From the NCBI GenBank assembly GCA_046710535.1, contig JBKEHH010000005.1:62001-126000 (forward strand): a DNA stretch of 64,000 bases, in the 5' to 3' direction. This stretch comes from CAWVSB01 sp046710535 (lineage in GTDB: Bacteria; Pseudomonadota; Gammaproteobacteria; Pseudomonadales; CAWVSB01). The position numbers were made by a program, and so were the translations under genes. Below the pieces are notes generated by a model, which ran no database searches, was not told where the DNA came from, and was given only the letters and a program-made list of their open reading frames with translations. Shown here piece by piece: positions 17,601 through 27,109 of this stretch; positions within the stretch are counted from its first letter, which is position 1; the number at the start of each line of letters is the position of its first letter.

Positions 17601-19508
17601 GTTTTCAAACAAATGGCTTACCGAGGCAACATCTAATGCGCCATCTTCATTAAGAGAGAAACGTAGGGTAAATTCCAACATCCATACTTGGTCAGCACCG
17701 ACTGGAGAAATTTGATATGGATGCTCAACTAATACTCTAAACCCCAAATTCTCTAGTTTTGGAATCATATCTGACAATTCAATTGGCTCATGCCGCCGAT
17801 AGAGCTTTAATTGCAATACGTCACGTTCAGCGTCTGCGCGACGAAAAAAATTCATGGCGATATGCTGCCGGTCTTGCAAGGGGTGGTAATACCCTAAATC
17901 GCTGATAGCGAGCTGGGGCGAATGACTATTTTGATAAGCCTTACTAAACGCCCCTTCATGCATTTTCTCTAACGCGACGGCCTCTTCATCGCCCCATTGG
18001 GCATGAATAAGGTCAGCAAAGCTTTCCTCCCAGTCTGTGGCCAACTCAGTAATTTTTCGCTGTAATAGTGCATAATCTAAAGCGCGTGTAACATCTTTTT
18101 TTATCCGAAAAACATAGCGAATATGCGCAAGCCTTGAGTCTGGCAAAAAATGAGTTTCATATTCGCTAAGTTCGCCACCCAAAGCGTTAGTCAACAAAAC
18201 TTCAATACTTTCACGCAGCTCAGTGCGCATAACGTCACGAGGTAGAAATACCAAGCAACTAACAAATTTCTCAAATGGATCGGTGCGCAAAAACAGTCAC
18301 ACCGAGCGCCGCTCATAACTTTTCCAAACACCTAGTAAGGTCGCTAACAGCTCATCGCACGAACTTTGAATAAGATCGTCTCTAGGATGACTTTCAATAA
18401 TTGCATTAAAAGTTTTCCCCGTATGACCTTGAACATCTAGCTGTGAATGCTCGATTAACCACTCCCGCTTACCTCGCACCAAGGGGATCAAGTCGGTGCT
18501 AGTATGATAAAGCATCGATGTGTAGAGCCCTAAGAAGCGATGCTCACCAATAACGACTCCTGTATCGGAGTAGCGTTTGATAATAACGTAGTCGGAATAG
18601 ACTGGGCGATGCACAGTAGAACGAACAGAAGATTTAGTAAAAGCAATATTTACATCCGATTCATACATTGAACCAAAGCCTTTGCTCAACTTAGATAGTT
18701 TAATCCGTGACAATAGTTCACGGTGTCGCATCAAACCTAACAGTTGATCATCCAGCTCGCCAATAGTGACCTCGTTGTCTTCATGCGCTAACTGAAAACA
18801 TCCATAACCAAGAAAGGTGAAATTGTTATTACGCAGCCAGCGCAGAAATAGAATTTCTTCAGGATCTATCTTACTGTCTGGATAGCTCTGATGAACATGT
18901 TCTAATTCACCAATAATTGTATCCATCACGTCCAGCATCACTGAGAAATCGTCAACCACCAAATTGACATCTGTCAGTACTGAATGCAGCTCGGCTTGAA
19001 TGTTTTGCTGCTGTTTGGGATTACGATTAGTGGTAACCAGCACAAAACCAAGGTCCTCCTTAGTCGCACTATTTGTATCTGGGCCACAAAAACTCTTAAG
19101 ACCACCTTTGGCGTCACGAGTTAACCATACTTGGTTGCTCTCAAACTGATGAATATCCAATTGCAGGCGGTTTAATGCCATGCGAATAGAATCGACTAAG
19201 AAAGGCATATCTCGCTGCGCAAAATACACCACAGAATGACGACAGCTCCAGCCATCTGCTTGCACCGACGGATTAACAACACTTACCCCTGCCTCACCGT
19301 GGGTTCGATGCTGCGCAAATTGAAATAGCCCAAAAAAAACGCCGTGTAGCTCCTGCGCTGACCAATCAAGCAATGTTTCTTCAGGGTGGGGGTGAATAAC
19401 TTGAGGTAAGAACTGCTGATAGACTGCCAGCACTGCGGGCTTTAAACGCTGCTTAGCCAAGCCGCTTATTTTTTCAATTAAAGCTTCACGCAGTGTTACC
19501 GATGACAT
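14685..19508 (-). pseudogene. gdhB: NAD-dependent glutamate dehydrogenase (large type), interrupted by in-frame TGA
   Basis: The frame starts at ATG 19508 with a perfect AGGAGG 4 bases upstream. It reads 403 codons, meets TGA at 18299-18297, then continues in the same frame for 1203 more codons to the stop at 14685. The total of about 1607 codons is the normal size of the large NAD-GDH that oxidises glutamate to 2-oxoglutarate. Around the stop the protein reads YERRSV-stop-LFLRTDPFEKF, continuous with the family. Catalytic blocks follow: GGLRWSDRYEDYRTEVLGL and PTGAKGGFV. Nothing else is damaged, so this is a recent nonsense mutation (CGA to TGA fits), a readthrough site, or a sequence error. 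A TTG at 18290 could restart the second part alone. Confidence 0.88.
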
Positions 19509-19683
19509 ATATCCTCCTAGCTTTTATCCATGCTAGTTCTGCGTATTTGCCGACCAGTAAGTGATGGACTCATAGCTATGTTATATTTTTAAAACTTCTA
19601 CGCACAAAAATATCGCGCATAATCAGAATAGACCCGCTGTTTGGTTAACACAAGGGATGTTTATCACCCACACATTTACCTAG

Positions 19684-20454
19684 CTATTGGGTCGGTTTTC
19701 CATGTCGCCCACTGCCCGCACTAAACAACTTTGCGCCAGTTTGAGTCTCTCCACTGTTAACCACTGCCAAGCCTTTTTCAAATTCTTGTTCCATAGCTGC
19801 ATCAAACGCATGGTCAAACTGTTCCATTGCACTTAGACGGTCGCTGCGCATACAAGCTTGGGGGAATTCACATAGACTTGCGGCTAACTCTTGGGCTTTT
19901 TCCAACGCCTGCCCTTTGGGTACAACGCGGTTTACTAAACCTATTTGAAAGGCCTCAGCAGCGCCAACTGGACGGCCAGTTAAAATTAAATCCATAGCGC
20001 GACTTTGCCCAATTAAGCGCGGCAACCTTACCGTACCGCCGTCGACTAGCGGCACACCAAAGCGGCGGCAAAATACGCCTAGCACGGCATCCTCTGCAGC
20101 TACGCGTAAGTCACACCAAATGGCTACCTCTAGGCCACCCGCTACGGCATAGCCTTCTATTGCAGCTATAACGGGCTTGGTTAATTTCATTCGGGTTGGG
20201 CCCATTGGCCCGTCGCCATCTGAGCTTAGCTTGTTTTCTCTTCCTTGCATTTCTGCCGCCGCTTTAAGATCTGCGCCAGCGCAAAAGGTTTGCTCTCCAT
20301 ACAGGACTGCTACATAAGCATCGTGGTTAGCGTCAAACTCGCGCATGGCCACAGCGATTGCAGCAGCTGTTGGTCTGTCTACTGCATTGCGACGTTCAAA
20401 GCGATGCACGGTAATCGTCATCACATGATTAGTTAATTCGCTGGAAACTAACAT
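19684..20454 (-). CDS. crotonase-fold enzyme (enoyl-CoA hydratase/isomerase family)
   Basis: The 256-residue protein has the oxyanion-hole segments FCAGADLK and EGYAVAGGLE. The first catalytic Glu of enoyl-CoA hydratase is present in GGLE. The second, normally 20 residues later, is Cys here (VFCRR). It therefore may not be a standard hydratase and could be an isomerase, hydrolase or other crotonase. It is the nearest gene upstream on the same strand to the GDH gene but separated by about 175 bases. Confidence 0.8.
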   Translation of the reverse strand: MLVSSELTNHVMTITVHRFERRNAVDRPTAAAIAVAMREFDANHDAYVAVLYGEQTFCAGADLKAAAEMQGRENKLSSDGDGPMGPTRMKLTKPVIAAIEGYAVAGGLEVAIWCDLRVAAEDAVLGVFCRRFGVPLVDGGTVRLPRLIGQSRAMDLILTGRPVGAAEAFQIGLVNRVVPKGQALEKAQELAASLCEFPQACMRSDRLSAMEQFDHAFDAAMEQEFEKGLAVVNSGETQTGAKLFSAGSGRHGKPTQ

Positions 20455-20478
20455 TGCAACTCTCTTAGAAGTGAAGGC

Positions 20479-22611
20479 TTATGAACGGCGCCAGTTGTGA
20501 TATTTTTGCACCCAATTTAATAAGCCTTCTGGCTTGCGGGCCTTGCGCCAATTAGCGGCAGCAAACTTATTAGCCTCTAACATAGTTGGATAAATATGGA
20601 TGGTACCCATAATTTTACCAAGGCCTAAGCCGTGCTTCATTGCCAGTACAAACTCACCAATTAGCTCGCCGCCGTGAGCACCTAAAATAGTTGCACCTAA
20701 AATTTTATCTTTGCCAGGAGGGGTTAGCACTTTAACAAAACCAATAGTTTCTCCGTCAGCAATGGCCCGGTCGTGTTCAGCTAAGTCGTAGCGAGTGACT
20801 TCAACCGCAATGCCTTGCTCTTTAGCGTCGGCTTCGTTTAACCCGACTCTGGCAACTTCTGGATCGGTAAATGTCGCCCAAGGCACAACAGAGTAGTCAA
20901 TTTTAAATTTTTTGAATTTACCAAACAAAGAGTTAACCGTGGCAAACCATGCTTGGTGCGATGCCATATGGGTAAACTGATAGGGTCCGGCTACATCACC
21001 ACAAGCATAAATGGTCGGTATGCTAGTGCGTCCATATTCATCAACAGCTACCGTACCCTGAGGGTTTAACTCAACGTTTAACTCCTCTAAACCCATATTG
21101 GTTACATTAGCTTTACGGCCAATGGCAATTAATACTAAGTCAAATTTGATTTGAATATTTTTGCCGTCACTTTCTGCCAGGCACCAGTTTTCACCATTGG
21201 TGTTTTTAAAACCTGTAGTTTTGTGATTAATTAATACTTTGATGCCTTCTGCTTCAAATCTCTCGGCCATGAGAGCAGATATTTCTTCATCTTCACGAGG
21301 CAGTATTCGCGGCGCCATATCTAACTGGGTTACCTTCGCGCCTAAACGAGAGAAGCTTTGTGCCAGCTCACAACCAATAGGACCGCCACCTAGGACTAGC
21401 AGGCGTTTCGGCAGCTCTGTTAGCTCCCATACGTTGTCTGAGGTGGCGTAGTCGACCTGATCTAAACCAGGGAACGGAGGCACTAAAGGGCCTGCGCCAC
21501 TAGCTAATATAATATTTGGCGCGCTGATAGTACGGCCATTAATTTCAACTTCCCACGGCGAGATTATTTTAGCTTCGCCTTGCTCACAATCGACACCTAA
21601 ACTGGTGTAACGCTCGACAGAATCATGAGGCTCGATAGTTTTAATAATGTTATGCACGCGGCTCATTACCGCCGCAAAATCAACTTCGCCGTTAGCCTTA
21701 ATGCCATAGTCTTCTGAGTTGTTAATAGTGTAGCTTGCCTTGGCAGAACGGATTAACGCTTTGCTTGGCACGCAGCCAGTGTTTAAGCAATCACCGCCCA
21801 TTTGATGCTTTTCAATCAAAGTGACTTTAGCTTTAACTGTAGCGGCAATCAGTGATGAGACTAAACCGGCAGAACCAGCGCCAATAACAATTAAATTGGT
21901 ATCAAAGCTTTTTGGTTTTTTATATTTGCGCAAAACGGCATTAGCTTTAATGCCGTTAAGAATCTTTTTAGCGATTAATGGGAACACCCCTAAAACAACA
22001 AACGACAAGATAAGCGCTGGTGATAATAAGCCCGATACACTTTCTAACTGACCGAGCTGAGTGCCAGCATTGACAAAAACAATCGTTGCCGGAAGCATTC
22101 CCAGCTGGCTAACCCACATAAAACGCAATGTCTTAATTGGCGTTAAACCCATTAGTAAATTGATAACAAAAAACGGAAACAGTGGTACTAGTCTTAAACC
22201 AAAAAGATAGAACCCGCCTTCTTTTTCGATACCGGCGTTTATCGGCGCTAGCTGACTGCCAAACCTAGTTTGCACCCAGTCATGCAGCAAAGTACGCGAT
22301 ATTAAAAATGCGATAGTCGCACCAAAGGTACTACCAAACGACACAAGAGCTACTGCTGGCCACAAACCAAACAAAGCCCCCGCCGCCAAACTCATTATGG
22401 CAGCACCGGGAAGAGACATACCGGTCACTAATACATAACAGACAAAAAAGACTAGTGCAGAAACTACAAATTGCGCCTCAACTGTCGCTTTTAGTGCCTC
22501 GCTTTGACTTTTTAGCGTTTCAAAATTCAATAAAGTATGAAGATCGAAAATAAAAAAAGCCGCCATTGCAGCACCAAACAATATAATAATTCCTGATTTA
22601 CGATTCATCAT
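20479..22611 (-). CDS. TVP38/TMEM64 membrane domain fused to FAD pyridine nucleotide-disulfide oxidoreductase
   Basis: The protein has 710 residues. Residues 1-225 form a TVP38/TMEM64 (SNARE-associated/DedA-like) membrane domain with about six helices and the motif GLRLVPLFPFFVINL. Residues 238-710 form a mercuric-reductase-like flavoenzyme: FAD-binding GAGSAGL at 244-250, redox-active C275 and C280 (GGDCLNTGC), NAD-binding GGGPIGCELAQ, and the C-terminal dimerisation domain with HIYPTM. Such enzymes move electrons from NAD(P)H to a disulfide. The membrane anchor implies a membrane-linked substrate or electron acceptor, which is not known. Similar fusions occur in other proteobacteria. Confidence 0.85.
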   Translation of the reverse strand: MMNRKSGIIILFGAAMAAFFIFDLHTLLNFETLKSQSEALKATVEAQFVVSALVFFVCYVLVTGMSLPGAAIMSLAAGALFGLWPAVALVSFGSTFGATIAFLISRTLLHDWVQTRFGSQLAPINAGIEKEGGFYLFGLRLVPLFPFFVINLLMGLTPIKTLRFMWVSQLGMLPATIVFVNAGTQLGQLESVSGLLSPALILSFVVLGVFPLIAKKILNGIKANAVLRKYKKPKSFDTNLIVIGAGSAGLVSSLIAATVKAKVTLIEKHQMGGDCLNTGCVPSKALIRSAKASYTINNSEDYGIKANGEVDFAAVMSRVHNIIKTIEPHDSVERYTSLGVDCEQGEAKIISPWEVEINGRTISAPNIILASGAGPLVPPFPGLDQVDYATSDNVWELTELPKRLLVLGGGPIGCELAQSFSRLGAKVTQLDMAPRILPREDEEISALMAERFEAEGIKVLINHKTTGFKNTNGENWCLAESDGKNIQIKFDLVLIAIGRKANVTNMGLEELNVELNPQGTVAVDEYGRTSIPTIYACGDVAGPYQFTHMASHQAWFATVNSLFGKFKKFKIDYSVVPWATFTDPEVARVGLNEADAKEQGIAVEVTRYDLAEHDRAIADGETIGFVKVLTPPGKDKILGATILGAHGGELIGEFVLAMKHGLGLGKIMGTIHIYPTMLEANKFAAANWRKARKPEGLLNWVQKYHNWRRS

Positions 22612-22638
22612 CCACTCACTTAGTAATAATTTTTAGTC

Positions 22639-23583
22639 TTAGTTGTTTATATATAATTTTACAGGCTTTTGGCCTTGCTTTGATAAATAATCCAACAATA
22701 AGCCTTCACGCAGCGCAGCGCTAGAAACCTTAATACCATTAATCGGTAAACTCTGCAGTAACGCCAATACTATGGCCATACCAGATGAAAAAAGTTTCTG
22801 CCGATCCTCTGCTGAACCCGCTATTTTTATGTCATCAACCTTACGGAAATCGGTTAGTAGCGCATCGCAAGCATCAGCTACTGACTGGCCGGTTATAGTA
22901 TCTTTAGCCGCACCAAAACGTGCCGCCACTGCAGCGATGGCCTGCAAGGAGCCCGAACAACCAATAGCAGTATGCTGCACTAACGGCTCAAGTTGCGGCC
23001 GATACTGGCGAACAATATCCGCGCAGTAGTCAATTGCTGCTGCCATGCTGGCTGGCGATACCTCATTGCCAGACATAAGTATCTGTAATACTGACACGCA
23101 GCCAAATGGCAGACTGCATACCCGCAAGCCATTACCATCATTTATTGCCAATTCAGTACTACCACCGCCAACATCTATCACCAACCTGCCAGTGATATCT
23201 ATTGTTTGTGCAGCTACCGCAGTGTAAATAAGCGACGCCTCTTCAGTCCCGTCAATAATTTCTACCTTTTTACCTAGCTGACGTCCTATCGCAGCAATGA
23301 TGTCTTGTGTATTTTTGGCCTGCCTAAGCGCAGCCGTGCCAACTACTCTCACAAGGTCAGCATTATGCTCGCCAATAATGGCCTGAAAATCAGCCAAGCA
23401 TTGCTTGGCGGCGTCCAGTGCTTGCGGGCCTACAACGCCAGCGTGCATATTGAATGCTAGCTGCACGCAACTACTTTTTTGCACTAAAACCTCTAGCGAG
23501 CCAGCCTTTATGGTTGCCACTACCAAATGAAAGCTATTAGAACCTAGATCAATTGCGGCCATTGTTGGTTGAAATATGGTCAA
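22639..23583 (-). CDS. ppx: Ppx/GppA family exopolyphosphatase, short form
   Basis: The 314-residue protein has the ASKHA fold: AAIDLGSNSFHLVV at the N-terminus and DVGGGSTELA in the middle bind phosphate and nucleotide. Family enzymes hydrolyse terminal phosphates of polyphosphate or pppGpp. E. coli-type Ppx and GppA have about 500 residues; here the C-terminal HD-like domains are missing, as in many short Ppx proteins. GGAG lies 5 bases before the TTG at 23583, which favours that start over an ATG at 23562. It is divergent from trxA, the usual arrangement in Pseudomonas. Confidence 0.85.
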   Translation of the reverse strand: MTIFQPTMAAIDLGSNSFHLVVATIKAGSLEVLVQKSSCVQLAFNMHAGVVGPQALDAAKQCLADFQAIIGEHNADLVRVVGTAALRQAKNTQDIIAAIGRQLGKKVEIIDGTEEASLIYTAVAAQTIDITGRLVIDVGGGSTELAINDGNGLRVCSLPFGCVSVLQILMSGNEVSPASMAAAIDYCADIVRQYRPQLEPLVQHTAIGCSGSLQAIAAVAARFGAAKDTITGQSVADACDALLTDFRKVDDIKIAGSAEDRQKLFSSGMAIVLALLQSLPINGIKVSSAALREGLLLDYLSKQGQKPVKLYINN

Positions 23584-23660
23584 CTTGTCTCCACCTTAGG
23601 TATTATCGGTGTTAATACAAAAATGAATCAGCTATCTGATACTATATCTAGTTTCGACCT

Positions 23661-23690
23661 TTGCCATCTTTGCAAACTGAATGCTATTAT
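23661..23690 (+). promoter_or_regulatory. probable sigma-70 promoter of trxA
   Basis: TTGCCA (23661-23666) and TATTAT (23685-23690) are separated by 18 bases, about 45 bases ahead of the trxA ATG. The hexamers are good but the assignment is from pattern only. Confidence 0.5.
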
Positions 23691-23735
23691 GCTCGACTGT
23701 AATTTTCTAACAATGTTCTCTTTGGAGAGAAGTGA

Positions 23736-24062
23736 ATGAGCGACAATATTACCCACGCCACCGACGCAAGTTTTGAAGCAGACGTATTGAATTCTGATAT
23801 CCCAGTACTGGTAGATTTTTGGGCTGAATGGTGCGGCCCGTGTAAAATGATTGCCCCTGTATTGGACGAGTTAGCCGACGAATATGTAGGCAAATTGAAG
23901 ATCTGTAAGATTGATGTAGATTCGCACAATGAAATCCCACAAAAATTTGGTGTTCGCGGAATTCCTACTTTAATTCTATTTAAAGGCGGAGCTGCTGAAG
24001 CAACTAAAGTAGGCGCTTTGTCTAAGTCGCAATTAATCGAGTTCATTGATACCAATATTTAA
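23736..24062 (+). CDS. trxA: thioredoxin 1
   Basis: This is a 108-residue cytoplasmic thioredoxin. It has the active site WCGPC (Cys33, Cys36), the conserved buried Asp in LVDFWAEW, and the cis-Pro loop GIPTL. It reduces protein disulfides using thioredoxin reductase. GGAGAG lies before the ATG. It sits between divergent ppx and downstream rho, a conserved gammaproteobacterial order. Confidence 0.97.
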   Translation: MSDNITHATDASFEADVLNSDIPVLVDFWAEWCGPCKMIAPVLDELADEYVGKLKICKIDVDSHNEIPQKFGVRGIPTLILFKGGAAEATKVGALSKSQLIEFIDTNI

Positions 24063-24079
24063 GTTGAGCGATTACGACT

Positions 24080-24112
24080 CCTTTGGCTTGATCTTTGTCA
24101 AAGGCGTTTTTA
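24080..24112 (+). terminator. weak terminator after trxA
   Basis: CCTTTG and CAAAGG form a 6-bp stem with a 13-base loop, followed by CGTTTTT. The stem is short, so termination may be partial. The stretch up to 24293 is the rho leader. It also contains GAAACCT (24225) paired with AGGTTTC (about 24255), which could form part of the leader structure through which rho is often autoregulated. Confidence 0.4.
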
Positions 24113-24293
24113 GGCCTATTGCTAGACTCTTCATAATAACGGTGCTAAAATCTCATTATTGTCTAGTAATAAGTATTTCAAATAATAGATATATCACTTA
24201 AACAAACAAAACAACTCCCTAGCTGAAACCTTCCGTACGCCTGTGCAAACCTTTTAGGTTTCAAAATATCAATCTGAAAATTTCAAAAAACTT

Positions 24294-25565
24294 ATGAATC
24301 TTACCGAACTAAAAGCAAAACCAATCCCAGAATTAATGGAAATCGCGAAAGAAAAAGGCTTAGACAATATGGGTCGATCGCGTAAACAAGACATCATTTT
24401 TAGCGTATTAAAACGCCATGCCAAAAGCGGCGAAGACATATATGGCGATGGTGTATTGGAAATACTGCAAGACGGATTTGGATTTTTACGCTCGGCAGAC
24501 TCATCATATTTGGCAGGTCCAGATGATATCTATGTATCACCAAGCCAAATAAGGCGTTTCAATCTGCGTACCGGTGACTCGATTTCTGGCAAGATTCGCC
24601 CACCAAAAGACAGCGAACGTTATTTTGCCCTGCTCAAAGTAGATGAAATTAACTTTTCCAAGCCAGAAGAATCTAAAAACAAAATTCTATTTGAAAACCT
24701 TACGCCTTTATTTCCTAACGAGCGCCTAATTTTAGAAGCTGGCAATGGCTCTACTGAAGATTTAACCGGTCGTATTATTGACTTAACATCACCAATTGGT
24801 AAGGGCCAACGTGGCTTAATTGTTGCACCGCCAAAAGCTGGTAAAACTTTAATGCTGCAGCATATGGCGCAAAGCATTCTTCGTAACAATCCAGAAACTC
24901 ATATTATTGTGCTATTGATTGATGAGCGTCCTGAAGAAGTAACTGAAATGCAGCGCTCGGTTGGCGCTAAAGGGGCTGAAGTTGTTGCCTCTACATTTGA
25001 TGAACCACCATCACGTCACGTCCAAGTTGCCGAAATGGTAATCGCAAAAGCTAAACGTTTAGTCGAGCACAAAAAGGACGTAGTAATTTTACTAGACTCT
25101 ATTACCCGACTAGCGCGTGCTTACAATACTATCGTGCCATCATCTGGCAAGGTACTAACAGGTGGTGTTGATGCGCATGCACTAGAGCGTCCAAAACGTT
25201 TCTTTGGTGCAGCTCGTAATATTGAAGAAGGCGGCAGCTTGACTATTATGGCTACTGCACTGGTAGATACCGGTTCTAAAATGGACGAGGTTATTTACGA
25301 AGAATTTAAAGGTACTGGCAACCAAGAGTTGCACCTTGATCGCAAGATTGCTGAAAAACGTGTTTATCCTGCGATCAATATTCGCCGCAGCGGCACGCGT
25401 CGTGAAGAGCTACTTACCAGTGAAGATGAACTGCAACGGATGTGGATTCTGCGTAAAATTCTTCACTCAATGGAAGATACCGCTGCTATCGAATTTATTA
25501 TCGATAAATTGAAGAAAACCAAGTCTAATGCTGAGTTCTTTGATTCAATGAAAGGCGGCAAATAG
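24294..25565 (+). CDS. rho: transcription termination factor Rho
   Basis: This 423-residue hexameric RNA helicase terminates transcription. MNLTELKAKPIPEL begins the N-terminal helical domain. The RNA-binding cold-shock domain spans about 50-120 (GFGFLRS). The P-loop APPKAGKT lies at 178-185, followed by LLIDERPEEVTEM and the Q-loop region around TGGVDAHAL. It is slightly longer than E. coli Rho (419) and has no inserts. A long AT-rich leader of about 230 bases separates it from trxA. Confidence 0.98.
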   Translation: MNLTELKAKPIPELMEIAKEKGLDNMGRSRKQDIIFSVLKRHAKSGEDIYGDGVLEILQDGFGFLRSADSSYLAGPDDIYVSPSQIRRFNLRTGDSISGKIRPPKDSERYFALLKVDEINFSKPEESKNKILFENLTPLFPNERLILEAGNGSTEDLTGRIIDLTSPIGKGQRGLIVAPPKAGKTLMLQHMAQSILRNNPETHIIVLLIDERPEEVTEMQRSVGAKGAEVVASTFDEPPSRHVQVAEMVIAKAKRLVEHKKDVVILLDSITRLARAYNTIVPSSGKVLTGGVDAHALERPKRFFGAARNIEEGGSLTIMATALVDTGSKMDEVIYEEFKGTGNQELHLDRKIAEKRVYPAINIRRSGTRREELLTSEDELQRMWILRKILHSMEDTAAIEFIIDKLKKTKSNAEFFDSMKGGK

Positions 25566-25602
25566 GCCCTTCTAATTAGTTGCTCTTAGCACAGGCGGTA
25601 AC

Positions 25603-27072
25603 ATGAAATACGGTGATCTTAGAGATTTTATAGAGGCGCTAGAGCGACTAGGAGAGCTTAAGCGTATTACCGTAGAAGTAGACCCCGTATTAGAAATGAC
25701 CGAAATTTGCGACCGCACTCTGCGCGCAAAAGGTCCAGCCTTATTGTTTGAAAACGTTAAAGGTCACTCTACGCCGGTATTAGCCAATTTATTTGGTACC
25801 GAAAAGCGCGTAGCTCTAGGCATGGGTAAAGACGATATTTCAAGCCTTAGAGAAGTTGGCGAACTACTAGCCTATCTGCGCCAACCTGATCCACCAACAG
25901 GCCTAAAAGACGCTTGGGATAAACTGCCAGTACTTAAGCAAGTGCTGAATATGGCCCCTAAAGTAGTCAAAAATGCGCCTTGCCAACATCATGTAAAGAC
26001 AGGCGATGATGTCGATTTATACAAATTGCCTATTCAAACCTGTTGGCCCGGCGATGCTGGCCCACTAATTACTTGGCCACTAGTTATAACCCGCGGCCCT
26101 CACAAAGAACGCCAGAATCTTGGTATTTACCGGATGCAGCTGATTGCTAAAAATAAGCTGATTGTGCGTTGGCTGTCTCACCGCGGCGGCGCTATCGACT
26201 TCAAACAATTCCAAGCTGAGAATCCTGGCAAGCCTTACCCGGTATCAGTGGTGTTAGGGGCCGATCCGGCTACGACCTTAGGTGCGGTAACGCCGGTGCC
26301 AGATACTGTGTCTGAATATGGCTTTGCAGGTTTACTGCGCGGCAGTAAAACAGAAGTAATTAAAAGCCTAACTAACGATTTGCAAATTCCAGCCAGAGCC
26401 GAAATCGTTTTGGAAGGCTTTATTTATCCAGATGAGCTTGCTGAAGAAGGGCCTTTTGGCGATCACACTGGTTATTACAATGAAGTTGAACGTTTCCCTG
26501 TACTCACCGTGGAAACGATCAGTCATCGCGAAGCACCGATTTATCACAGCACTTACACTGGCCGTCCACCGGATGAGCCGTCGGTGCTAGGCGCAGCATT
26601 AAACGAAGTCTTTGTGCCCATTTTTCGAAAGCAGTTCCCTGAAGTAACCGATTTTTACTTACCCCCTGAAGGTTGCTCTTATCGCATGGCAGTTGTGACC
26701 ATGAAGAAAGAATATCCTGGTCATGCCAAACGAGTGATGATGGGAGTCTGGTCGTTCCTACGCCAGTTCATGTATACAAAATTTGTGATCGTTACCGATG
26801 ACGATATTAACGCTCGTGACTGGAACGACGTAATTTGGGCCATGACTACTCGTATGGATCCAGCTCGTGACACCGTGATGATAGAAAACACCCCTATCGA
26901 CTATCTAGATTTTGCCTCACCGGTTTCCGGTCTCGGCTCTAAAATAGGTTTTGATGCTACTAACAAATGGGAGGGCGAAACAACTCGTGAGTGGGGCGAA
27001 CCTATTGCAATGGATGCAAGTGTAAAAAACAAAGTTGATGATCTTTGGGCTAGCCTAGGAATAGACTCCTAA
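25603..27072 (+). CDS. ubiD: UbiD decarboxylase (4-hydroxy-3-polyprenylbenzoate decarboxylase)
   Basis: The 489-residue protein uses prenylated FMN to decarboxylate the ubiquinone precursor. It starts MKYGDLRDFIEALE, as UbiD proteins do, and carries the conserved catalytic region with GPFGDHTGYYN and the C-terminal DWNDVIWA...TRMDP. It follows rho by about 37 bases on the same strand; this rho-ubiD order is shared with Pseudomonas. UbiX is not in the window. Confidence 0.95.
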   Translation: MKYGDLRDFIEALERLGELKRITVEVDPVLEMTEICDRTLRAKGPALLFENVKGHSTPVLANLFGTEKRVALGMGKDDISSLREVGELLAYLRQPDPPTGLKDAWDKLPVLKQVLNMAPKVVKNAPCQHHVKTGDDVDLYKLPIQTCWPGDAGPLITWPLVITRGPHKERQNLGIYRMQLIAKNKLIVRWLSHRGGAIDFKQFQAENPGKPYPVSVVLGADPATTLGAVTPVPDTVSEYGFAGLLRGSKTEVIKSLTNDLQIPARAEIVLEGFIYPDELAEEGPFGDHTGYYNEVERFPVLTVETISHREAPIYHSTYTGRPPDEPSVLGAALNEVFVPIFRKQFPEVTDFYLPPEGCSYRMAVVTMKKEYPGHAKRVMMGVWSFLRQFMYTKFVIVTDDDINARDWNDVIWAMTTRMDPARDTVMIENTPIDYLDFASPVSGLGSKIGFDATNKWEGETTREWGEPIAMDASVKNKVDDLWASLGIDS

Positions 27073-27109
27073 CTTTTTCCTTTATTATAGATATGACAGA
27101 GAGATAACT

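Noticed and set aside
18297..18299. TGA as a selenocysteine codon in GDH
   Set aside because: The flanking protein (RRSV-x-LFLR) gives no sign of a Cys/Sec position, and no selenocysteine machinery or SECIS-like hairpin directly after the TGA is evident.
23736..25565. Riboswitch in the trxA-rho leader
   Set aside because: Only short stems are visible and no known riboswitch core could be recognised; autoregulation of rho is a simpler reading.
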